DNA from: Diphasiastrum complanatum
Lineage: Eukaryota > Streptophyta > Lycopodiopsida > Lycopodiales > Lycopodiaceae
NCBI GenBank assembly: GCA_029204225.1
Contig: CM055095.1
Location: 31,446,936 to 31,510,935 of the forward strand
DNA: 64,000 nucleotides
Reading direction: 5' to 3'
Both the position numbers and the translations under genes were made by a program. Under the pieces are notes generated by a model, which saw only the letters and a program-made list of their open reading frames with translations, was not told the DNA's origin and searched no databases. This document shows, piece by piece, positions 34,501 through 45,800 of this stretch. The first letter of the stretch is position 1. The number at the start of each line of letters is the position of its first letter.

Positions 34501-36834
34501 AGGTGAAGGATGCTAAACAGATGTTGTCTTCCGAATTCGACATGACATCTGGGCGAAGCTCACTACTGTCTGGGTATTCAAATCCTCAAAGACAGAGCGA
34601 GACGACTGATTTATATCACTCAACAAAGGTATCTTCACAATACTCTTATCAGATATAATCTGATCAATTGTAAATTAGCTCACTCACTGATGGATCCAGG
34701 CCTGCGATTGTCAAAGGACCAATGTCCTCAGACCAAGCAGGAAGAGGAGCAGATGAGAGAGTATCCATATCAATCGATACTTGCATCTCTCATGTATGCA
34801 ATGGTCTGCACAAGACCTAATATCGCTTTTGCAATTAGCTCACTAAGCCACTTTATGGCTAATCCTAGAATCATCCATTGGAAGGCTCTTATAAGAGTCG
34901 TGAGATATATTCGAGCTACTCTGGACCAGTGCATCTACTATGGGAAAGTCGACAACGACAATCTCCATCGGCTCAATGGATATTCCGATGCAAGCTGGGG
35001 AGGAGATGTAGATATTCGTAAATCCACATCTGGATTTATATTCTTCCTCAACGGCGGTTCTATCTCTTGGAACAGTCGTAAGCAAACCTCTATTGCTCTT
35101 TCCTCTACAAAAGCAGAGTACATTGCTGCTTCTCAATCCATCAAAAAAGCATTTTGGTTGAGAAATTTACTGTCAGATATTAGTTTGAATCGGTACACCC
35201 CGACAATTGTATTTTGTGATAATCAGAGTGCCATTGCCTTATCAGCCAACCCTAGATTTCACTCTAGGAGTAAGCACATTGAGATTCGATATCACTATGT
35301 CAGGGGTAAGATTCTCGACAAAGAGGAAAACTTAACGTACTGTCAGATGCAAGACATGATTGCAGATGTGTTTACCAAGGCATTGAGCATTAATGCACAC
35401 AATAAATTTTGTGCATTGCTTAGTCTGAAGATCAAGGCATTCATGGATCCAGATTAAGGGAGGGTGTTGGATTTATCTCCTCTACTCTCCTAAATCCCAT
35501 GTTAATCTAGTTCCATTTATATCGCTGCAATTTTACATGCATTGTCACACAGAATGGCACCCGACTTGTCGAAGTTTGGGCTGACTTATTGGGGAAGCCC
35601 GACTAGGCCGACTTATCCAGGAGTCCGACTTGTCGACTCAACCGACATATCGAGGAAACTTGACTTGTCCGACATATCGACTTATCAACTACTCCAAAGC
35701 CACGGCAGCGACTTGCTCGACTCTGAATAGTCGAAGCCTTCTCATGCTCACTTCCTATACTATGCAACGACTTGGACAATGACAGCAACAGCCATGATCT
35801 CCTCCAGACGGCACAACACCTCCACGCCATCTTCTTTGTACACACAAGCACAAATGTAAATTGTATATAGATGACCATTGTAATCTAATTAACCAAGTGG
35901 ATCAATTCTAGTGATTTACAGAGAGACAGACACTGTAGATGCTTTCATGTATCGATTTTTTCTTTCAGACTAATTGTCAGTAATAAGCTCATAGCTTTTA
36001 CAAAGCGGAGCTAGCTCCTTGAGCACGCGGTTTTGTCCGCTATTGTCTTGTGCTCATAGCATCAATCTGACTTGTATTTCTATACATTAATCTAAATCAA
36101 TCACTGTCCTTTATTGCGTTCAGAGTTCTTGTCAGAATTGTATGTTTAAGCTATTTCGTCTTCATGTCTGACTTTCTTACTGCTTTGTCTGATTGTCGGC
36201 TCTTCTACTTCTGCAAACAACCGCACAATTAAGCGAGGGAATTAGTCGACCACTACCTTCGTGCAGTAGTAGGATCGTTCCGATCCGATTGTTCGACCAG
36301 TCCGAGAATTCGAACATACATTTTCCCCAGCAAAGACGAGATATGTGTGAGAGGCATACGCAGGATCTTTCCCAACCCAACATCAGTGCATTCTCCCCTA
36401 GACATCAGCAAAGATCCGAAAAGGTTTTAGGGATTGAGTTGGAAGAAAGGACAAATGTCCCAGTTGTTGATAGACACCAAGACAAACGGCAATGTGTCAA
36501 CAGTTAGAGACATACTCAAAGTCCTGGACATAGATAAAAAGAAAATCATCAACGGTCTCAACCACCATCTAGACAAGGACAACATCGCAACGATCACTTC
36601 CTTTCTCAAAGTGTTGACAAATCGACAAATTTGCAAGTGTTTACTTGAGTTTTCCATAGTCTAGTTCTAGACTATGTCATTGTACTTACCTTTTTGAGTG
36701 TCTTAAGATTGAATTTCAATTTAGAGTTTAATTAGTATCTTGTTTGTTTAATACGGAGATACACTCCCCCAAATATCTACACGCTTGAGATGTACTCTTT
36801 TGTCTTACACAGACACGACAATAATAAAGCTCTC

Positions 36835-36890
<56 letters not shown>

Positions 36891-39800
36891 CGCCATTCTA
36901 GCACCTCCATCACACGCCATCCCCCATCGCCTATGCCTCCAAAAATAAAGGTGGCTACCCATGCTGGCCAGCCCCCTGCTCCCATCGATACATCAACAGT
37001 AGATCGTTGTTGTTGCTTCTGCACAGCAGCAGCAGCAGCAGCTACGGCTGGTGTAGGACTGCAGCAGCAGTTCACTGCTGCTGCAGTTACGCTGGACGGT
37101 AGTTGGGGGAGCACAAGCTCCCACCCCTCCCCTGCCTCCATTTCACCTGCTCCCTGCCTACTGCTATCCTTATTTCTCCTTTAGACACTCATCTTCTACA
37201 ATAGTGAACCAAGTATAGCTCATCCCCTTGTCTCCCATCACCCCTTATTCACAAGAATCGATGTGTCCATGACTCTTTAACCTGATCTTTCCTCTCCGTG
37301 AAAATTTTGTAAGGCTATTCCAACTCCTTGCCAATCACTGGAAAGAGACGGACTCTCATCAAACAATCATCTGTCATGTGCAATCACACCTCCAGATGAC
37401 AAAAACATCCATTGACGAAATCAAAAAGGATTTCAACTATTGAAAGTGAAGTGTCCTCCAAACTTCCAACTCGCTACTTCAGCTAAGATCCGGCAACTAG
37501 AAAGAAAAGTGGAACAGCATCACACGGCCGTCCCAATCTTGGCCAAATGCTCTTAAAGAAGGCAAAATTGAACAACACCATTAAGAGGTTCATTCACAAA
37601 CAAATGTCCTTAAATGTCCAGGTAAGTCCGATGCTCCAGTTTCTTTCATCTCTACTACATTTATTGAGAGCTAATTGCAAGAGCAAAAGGCCTTTAATGT
37701 TCATGTAAGAGACATCCCTGATTCAGGATGCTCTTGAGAAGCCAAAAACTCTTTGGAGCTGAATCTCCAGCACCATGACAAAGGCTTGGACACCGCTTGG
37801 CAGACCAAGAAAGCCGCTAGCACTCATCCTACTCTTCAAATCGTCAAAGTCTAGGCGAGATGTGTAATAAGATCTTTTTGGATGAAGACCTTGACAAATT
37901 CCAAGGCCTAGCTATGGAGTATCATAACAGCATAGTAAGCACACTATGAAAGCTTCAGAAAACCAGCTATGGAGTAGAACACAAAAGCAAGAGAGAGAGG
38001 ACTTCAAAGCTCACACAACATGAATGAATATTCAAAGTGTAGTAGGGCGTGGAAACCCCTCCAAAGTTTGGGCTACATATAGCATGTTATGTATAGAGGT
38101 GGTGTCTTGCTAATTCTAGCTCTAGAACCCATATGGGTCCTTAACCTACTTGATTTACTTGCCTAATTAGCACAAGTGGGGTGTACTATGTACATAAATG
38201 TTTTACCCCCATGTCTTATGCACAACTTACAAGTTACAAGTATACAAGCCTAAAGGGGCAAAATAGGCAGCAGGATGCAACTCTGGCTGTCACACTGAAG
38301 AATAGTAGGACCATCCTGTGGAATCTGCACCTCCCCAAGAAGTCTCCCTTATGCTTTTCGATGCTCCCATCCGATTTGTATTTGGTCCTGTAGACCCACT
38401 TACAACCAATAGGACGCTTCCCTTTTGGTAACTTCAACAAATCCCATGTATCATTCTTGAGAATGGAGTCGTACTCCTCTTGCATAGCATGTTGCCATAC
38501 CTTCTCATCTGCTGCCTCAACGAATGTATGCGGATCTTGTGAATCCAAAATAGTAGTCATAAGTGCATAGTTTGTCTCCTAGTGTTCATGTTGTTGGGCT
38601 TGCCTTTGAGACCTCCTAGCCCCTGGATTGCTGCTCTCTCCCTCATCCAATATCAAACCATCCTGCACAGTTTGCCAATACCACTTGGGAAACTTCTTCC
38701 TTGCAGTTGGTGATGAAGACGGTGAATAGGACTCAACAGATTTGCCCCTTTCCTTCCGCTTCCTAGCCTCCTCGGATTCTTCCTCTTGATCACTCATATG
38801 ATCATCCTGAGGCTCCCCAATATATGGATATGGGTCATCAAGTATTGGCACAAATTCACTTGTACCATCCTCCATCTCAAGTTCCTCTATAGGAGGCATT
38901 TGATCATCTTCAAAGATCACATCTCGACTTATGATCCTCTTCTTGCTAGTAAGATCGTAAAGTCTGTAAGCTTTGCTTTCTTCACTGTATCCCAAGAAAA
39001 TACACTTTGCTGATTTTGCATCCAGCTTCTTCCTGTTATCCTTGGGAATATGGGCATAGGCCGTACAAGTCCTGGTACATATAAGACATTCTTAATGACT
39101 TTGACTTCTCCTGATGGAAGCTTTACAGGTACTGTGCCCTTTCCCTTGACCTTGTGTGTTGAGTTGTCACCTAGGCACACCTCCTGTCCATCACTAATCC
39201 CCACAAAGGTATCAAACCAATCCCTATGAGGGGTCATGTGCTTTGAAGCACCTGAGTCAATGTACCAACCACCTGTTGTAGCTTGTGAAGCCAATGCAAC
39301 AGAGAATAACTCAGCTTGCCTTATGTCACTTTGCTCCTCTCTTGCAACACTCGCAACAACATTCACAGTAATTGCAATTCCCCTTCCTTCGAGGTGTGGA
39401 AGAGGTATTCGAGGAGGATTGTGCTTCTGACATCTGCAAGTTCTCCATTCCTTGCTCAAGTGTTTGTGGTGCTCCTTTGTTCTTGCCTTTACCTTTCTTC
39501 TTATCCTTAGCTGGATTTTGCTTCTTCTTAGAAGCAAAGGCATGCTCCTGGAAATCTTCCCTCTTGGAGAGATTAACTCTCCTCATCTCCTCCTGTAACA
39601 AGAGACCATAGACTTCATCATAGGTAGGGATCTTCTCTCTCACTGATATCATCATCACAAAGTTCTGATAAGCATATGACAAGCTATTCAGAACTATTGG
39701 CACCAAGTCTTTGTCAGCAATAGACTCTCCAAGTACAGAAAGCTGATATCTAATATGCTGAATCTTAGTAAGATGATTAGTAACTGTCTCCCCTGTCTCC

Positions 39801-42800
39801 ATTCTGAGAGTATACAACCTTGTTCTTCAAGTAGAGAAACCTGGTTGTACTTGCTGTCTCATACAATGCACAAAGAATGTGGCATGCATCCACAGGCCCT
39901 TTGGCTAACCTGATTAGAGGAATCACATTATCCCTCACTGACATGTTGATGATTTTGTGTGCCTTTTCCCCTCTCTTGATATAGTCCTTAAGTTCAAGTT
40001 TAGATGTTGGAACATGCTCCTCACCTGTCACAAGCTTCCAACTTGATCTTGAATTTCCATATGCTAAAGTTAGTGCCATCAAGCCGGTTGGCTTCACTCA
40101 GCATGCTCTCTGCAAGACTATTCATAGCTTAATAGAAATAAAACACCAAAGGCAAATTGGGGTTTTCACCCAACTAGGGTATGCAGCCACTTGCTCAATA
40201 ACCCTCAACTTCTGGATTTGAAACTATCCCCCTGTATGGCTGTCCTAGCCCTTGTCCAAGATCCACTCAGAACTTTCACTGAAGTCCCCACTGTAGAAAG
40301 CGCCCTCCTACAGTCCTGGCTGTCCAAAAAGACTCAAAAAAAAATTGTCCCAAATTAGAAACTTTTTGGCTCCCTGTACTCCCCTTGCCAACAGTACTCC
40401 AACCATGCAGATAGCACAGAGATCAGATGCCCCTACAAAAAGTGCTCCCTCCTCAAAGGTAAGCTGCTCTCCAGGAATGGCAGGAATCTGATCAAAAACA
40501 GGTCCAAGCTTTCACCACACCACAGGCAACATAACCTGCTCTGATACCATGACAAATAGCTATGGAGTATCATAACAGCATAGTAAGCACACTATGAAAG
40601 CTTCAGAAAACCAGCTATGGAGTAGAACACAAAAGCAAGAGAGAGAGGACTTCAAAGCTCACACAACATGAACGAATATTCAAAGTGTAGTAGGGCGTGG
40701 AAACCCCTCCAAAGTTTGGGCTACATATAGCATGTTATGTATAGAGGTGGTGTCTTGCTAATTCTAGCTCTAGAACCCACATGGGTCCTTAACCTACTTG
40801 ATTTACTTGCCTAATTAGCACAAGTGGGGTGTACTATGTACATAAATGTTTTACCCCCATGTCTTATGCACAACTTACAAGTTACAAGTATACAAGCCTA
40901 AAGGGGCAAAATAGGCATTTATTTCAACAGACCTGACTTTTGTACAAGTTGTGGAACGCAAAAAAGTCTTTCAGAAAGAAAAAAAAATCTAGGTAAATGC
41001 ATGATATGCGGGATGGTAATATTCATTTGTTGAGCTCAAACAAATGCATATAGTTTAGAGTCAGTGTAGTAGATCTGAGTTAGAGTCTGATTGAAAAATG
41101 AAGACTTGTCTTGTTGAACCTTGTAAATGGTCATCGTACCATATAATCCTAGACTCTAACACTCTCTCTTCTTAGGTGTTGGTCTTTAGGCAGGTTTTGA
41201 TTCAACAATCTGGCCCATCTAGTTACCACCATACTTGGATGTATGTTTCGTCCTATATGCCTTTTAGCATGGAAAAGACATTAATAAAGCTTCTTCTTCT
41301 TGTTCTCTCTCCCCATGCGGTGAATCAAGCTCATGGATGCTCCAAAATTATTTGGCGTAGAGTGCAGCTTAAAAAACATTTGATTTCTACATATTCTAAT
41401 GCCTGGATAGACACAAAATTCAAGTATCTGACACATTCAATGCTGGAAAGTTAACGACAATTTATACTGTGAATCCGACTCTAGCAAAAAATTACAAGAT
41501 ACTTTTTCTATATGACTACGCAAAAATTAACCACAATTTATGAGATAAGTCTGACTCTGGCAAAACAGTTTACCAAAATTTATGCTTTGAGTCCGACTCT
41601 AGCGAAACAATACTTATTCTATATGAATATGCAAAAAGTTAGTGGAATTTGAAAAGCTTATGTACTGGAGGAAGAAGTAATATATTGATCATATATTCCA
41701 ATGATAAACACCTGTCCAACTGGTTCAAGCAGGTAGGTGTGCTGTCTTTTTCAGAAACTGTTTGTGCAGTAATGGCGGAAACTGATAAAAGTGAAAGTGC
41801 GGGATCTTCCTCTGACAGTACTGTAAGTGCAGCTTGGGCTGCTGCTGCTGCAACACGCGGCCCCACTACTGCAGACATGAAAGCTACCTGGCCAACAAAA
41901 ACTAATTGTTCATTAACCAAAACAGGTTCTCTATAGCCAAATTGCCCCAAAAAATTGGAACGTGTGCACAGAAGCAGCAAATTTCAATGCTCACAAAACT
42001 GCCTATTTGATTCCCTACCTGGGAAATCAAGGGATTGCTTGCATCGCCATAGGGAGATGCATATTCTTGTCCTGTAAGAACTGTTTCTCCTGATGTGCAG
42101 CTAGAAGGAATTACCATGGTTCCATTCATCTCCTTGTCATTGTTAGGGTCATTTTCATGCCCACTTTTCTGTTTTTTCATGGGAGGTATTACACAGCTTC
42201 CTACTGAATTTGAAACCAGCATAGCCTCTTCAGGTGCGTTGACTTTGGATTCTGTTGATGTGGACGTTATCTCCGACATCCCAGAGTCCATATCATTTGT
42301 TAAAGAATCAGCATATGGTAACTGTATGAACTGCAAGATGCATCGAGTCTTTGACTTAGTTCCAACATGTTCTGCAACCCGATTCCAATTTTCACCATAT
42401 TTTGATATGCCTTCAAGAAGATGGATAGTCTCTTCCTGTGTCCACAAATTCTCATTTTCTTCTGGTTCCGCCTGAGTTGGTGTTCCACCTTCTTTTAATG
42501 CATCCTGTCCAGCATTCATGTATAGCAGCTAAAATTATTTTCCTTTGATAGCCAAAACAGTCAAAATGTTGCCAGACCAAAACATGCGCAGCGCAACCAT
42601 CAAGAAACTTTGAAGCTGCCAAGTTTAACTGAAACCAAAAATCAGCAGCATACACAGGAATCGAACAGAATGCGACATTATGGGTAAGGCTAGATAATAC
42701 TGACTAGAACAAGACAGGATAAGTAGCCAACGTTCTTAAATCATCAGGAACTGTGAAGGATGGTATAGACTGCCGCAATGGTATAGACTGACACAAGCCT

Positions 42801-45800
42801 GCGGCACATTTGATTCTAAGAAAATAATATCAAAATTTTGAAAAATATCAATTTTGCTAATAGAAGGTGAGTGAGGGCTAGAAGCACTATATATCATGAC
42901 ATTTAGTCCACGGTGGTACCGAAAAGTCAGAACATACAGCTTGCTCAAAAACTAAACTAAACCTAGAGAAGGTAGAGTACATTACTACAACTAAAAACAA
43001 TTAGCACAAACCAGCTAGACAAAACTTGAAAGTTCCAGGTGTGGAGAAAATCCCATCTCTCCATCGGCCGACTTCTAGCATGGCTTGAGGTTCAGCACCT
43101 AGGGCGCAACTGTTAGTGGTCTTGCTTTTTCTTTCCATTCTTGTGAGCTCCAACTGCTAGTTGTATGTTGCATGATTGCAGGAACTATAACAACAAGATT
43201 CCTTGCCTTTCCTTTCCAAAGGCTCCCCCGCATGTGAATCGAGGAAAATGATGATCCAATGACGGGTTTATACTTCAAGATTGCCAAACGTGGTGTGTAG
43301 AACAACTGATCAGACAAATCTTGATTCTACCAACAAAGCGTGCAGTTTACTTGACAAAGGATGAGAAAGAAACGAACGCGAACTCGAAACATTTCTATTC
43401 GTGGCCAACTCGAAAAAATTCGCGAAGGATTCACGAAATTTGTCTTGCAGTTAGCTCGAAAGATTCGCGAAACAGTTTCTTGTAGAAGCTCATGGCTTTC
43501 TTGTTGCAGCTCGAAAGATTCGCGAACAGAATCTTGTCGCGAAATATTTTGTTTCTTGTTAAAGCCTCAGATGTCGCGAAATTGTCGCGAACAATTCGCG
43601 AAATCTTCTGGACTGTTCTCCAAGCTCACCTGTCGCGAAACTATCTCGAACAGTTCGCGAAATATTCTAGATTTCTTCTTCAAGCTCAAGTTATCGCGAA
43701 CAATTCGCGAAGGACGAAAATGTCGCGAAGAGACAAGTGTCGCGAACAATTCGCGAAACACGAAGCTGAGACGAAGAGATGGACTGTCGCGAATAATTCG
43801 CGAACAGAATTTAATCGAGCCTGGAAACAGAGCGTCTATTTGAATATCAACCGTCGTAACCGGTTAGATATCTATTGTTACAGCATTGAAAGGCCAAAAG
43901 ACCTGTAAATAAAAGCCCAAAAGACCTGTTCTGTAGCAATATAAATACATGTGCACTACTCGTTGTAACACACTCACTCAATCAGAGACACAACAGCGAG
44001 ATAAGACAGCAAGAGATGAATATTGATGAATCCGATTCAGAGTTATAAAAATTCGTTTTTGATCAATAGTTTCTTATTGTCTAAATTGTCTTAAGTTGTC
44101 TCTTACTTCCGCATATAATTTCCGCACGCATATTCAATCAGAACTAATACTGTTCTATTAGTACATAGATCAGATACAATCGCGATTGAAGACACTGATA
44201 TTAGTTTGATTTATTCAAACTTGCATCGTGTTCTCTGTGGAAGAATGATTACTATTTTTCCTACAGTGGTATCAGAGCTTACGGAATTAAAGTCGATATA
44301 GTGGTATCTTCACATCCCTCTCAGCATTCTTCATACATCCATCAGTAAACCGCTATCCGAAGGTTATTCAGAATTAAAAGATGTTGTCGATCACCAATAT
44401 TCAAGCTAAGATCACTGTAATCTTGGACCCAGAAGGTTCAAACTGCTTGATTTGGAAATTAAAGACTTCACTCTTGTTGAAGGGCGAAGGTCTATGGCAA
44501 TGGGTAGAACCAATTGAGGAGAAGCCAGAAGCTGCTCCTGGCAAAGAACTTCGAGAATGGAGTTTTAAAAATGACAAAGCTATAGCAATTATTGCGTCTT
44601 CAGTGCATGACAATATAATGCTAGATCTTACATCAATTTCAAAAGCAAAGGATTTATGGGAAGAATTGCAAACCAAGAATGAGACTCGATCTCGTAATCA
44701 GATCATGTTCTTGGAAGACCAATTAACTTACCTACAGTGGGACGGCAAAGACCTGAACACATTCGTGCGAAAAATTAAAGATCTGTTTATTTCCTTGCAG
44801 AATTCTGGTGCAGAAAATACAATTTCTAAGGAAAAACAGCTTAGTTATTTTCTCCGAGCCCTACCCAGGTCATTCCACACAACTCGAACCTTATTGGCAA
44901 AAGATGTGACAATGACACTTCAAAAGGCAATAGATGGAATTAAGGAGGAAGTAGAAGCTCGTGAACGCTATGACGACAATAGTGATTCAGAAAATGTTCT
45001 ATTTACTCAGAAGAATAAATCTTCTAAGAAGTCTAAGTTTAAGAGGGAGTCGTCTAAGAAGAATGAGTCTAAGACTAATGAACAACAATCTAGATAACAA
45101 CAGAAGAATTCTGGTGATAAGAAGATCTGCAACAGATGCAGAAAATCAGGTCACACAGAAGAAAAGTGAAAGCTAAATCCAAAGATTGAATGCATTCATT
45201 GTCATTAAGGTGTCTGCAGAAAACCAAACCCAGAGGAAGATCAAGTCTCTACACACAGATGGAGGGGGAAAGTATATCTCCCAAGAATTCAAGGAGTTCT
45301 GCAAGGCCAACGACATACATCAACAATTTACAACCAGCTACTCACCTCAGTCCAATGGTGTAACTAAACGGAAGAATTGGACACTCATCGAAAGTACCAA
45401 GAGCATGTTGGCCCATGCCTCGCTTCCAAAGAAATTATGGACAGAAGCTGTTACTACAACTGCCTATTTGCAGAATCGATCCATCACCAAACCCTGAATG
45501 GCAAGACACCTTATGAGGTGTGGACAGGATCAAAACCATCACTCAAATATATTTGAGTGTTTGGATTCATCGCTTTCGTTCAGACCCTAGAAGATCTAAG
45601 AAGTAAGCTGGATGACAAGGAGACCAAAATCCGATTCCATGCAAATGGATATTCAAGGCGAAGTACAACGCTGAAAGAAAACTAAATCGTTACAAGGCCA
45701 GGCTAGTCGCCAAAGGCTTTTTCCAGATTCCAAATCTAGATTATTTTGGACCTTCAACTCAGTTGTCAAACATGCTTCGATCCGTCTTACTCTTCTCCTT

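Larger units (their letters stand above)
31498..36332 (+). mobile_element. Ty1/copia element, 5' LTR truncated, decayed
   Basis: Order on the plus strand: partial 5' LTR (31,498-31,674), primer-binding site TGGTATCAGAGC (31,675-31,686), gag, zinc-knuckle remnant, protease remnant, part of integrase, reverse transcriptase, RNase H, polypurine tract AAGGGAGGG (35,456-35,464) and 3' LTR (35,465-36,332). The 5' LTR keeps only its last ~180 bases, which match the end of the 3' LTR (for example GAGGGAATTAGTCGACCACT). The integrase core is missing. It is antisense within SWI3 intron 4. Confidence 0.85.
37892..40917 (-). mobile_element. recent, internally deleted (non-autonomous) copia element
   Basis: Two LTR copies flank about 2.3 kb of minus-strand copia sequence: left about 37,892-38,269 and right 40,550-40,917. 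Over the roughly 350 bases I aligned they differ at two positions (GAATGAA/GAACGAA and CCCATATGG/CCCACATGG), plus a 10-base difference near the left border, so the insertion is young. The primer-binding site TGGTATCAGAGC is at 40,538-40,549. Gag and protease are present, but most of integrase and all of RT after its first ~45 residues plus RNase H are deleted. It is in sense orientation in SWI3 intron 4. Confidence 0.85.
28053..41711 (-). other. SWI3 intron 4 (13.7 kb) with three copia elements
   Basis: The donor is CAG|GTGTTT at 41,712/41,711. The intron hosts a minus-strand copia (29.2-31.5 kb), an abutting plus-strand copia (31.5-36.3 kb), a young deleted copia (37.9-40.9 kb) and microsatellites at 28.5 and 36.8 kb. 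The stretches 28.6-29.17, 36.34-36.82 and 37.2-37.89 kb show no recognisable gene. Confidence 0.8.

Noticed and set aside
36930-37184. 83-codon frame with Ala run after the (CT)n tract
   Set aside because: The Ala run comes from a short CAG/GCA repeat. No homology or splice context was seen.
41649-41936. 95-codon plus-strand frame with alanine run
   Set aside because: It is antisense to SWI3 exon 4; the minus strand encodes the conserved [10 protein letters not shown] block with proper splice sites.
42452-42655. Minus-strand frame with several Cys and His residues upstream of SWI3 exon 3, considered as the ZZ-finger exon
   Set aside because: Cys spacing does not fit a ZZ or SWI3 finger, and the phase does not join exons 2 and 3.
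43361-43908. Arg/Asn/Ser-rich frames of about 140-160 codons in the copia LTR, repeated at 49,805-50,372
   Set aside because: They arise from the TCGCGAA repeats and recur in both LTR copies. They lie before the primer site in non-coding LTR sequence.
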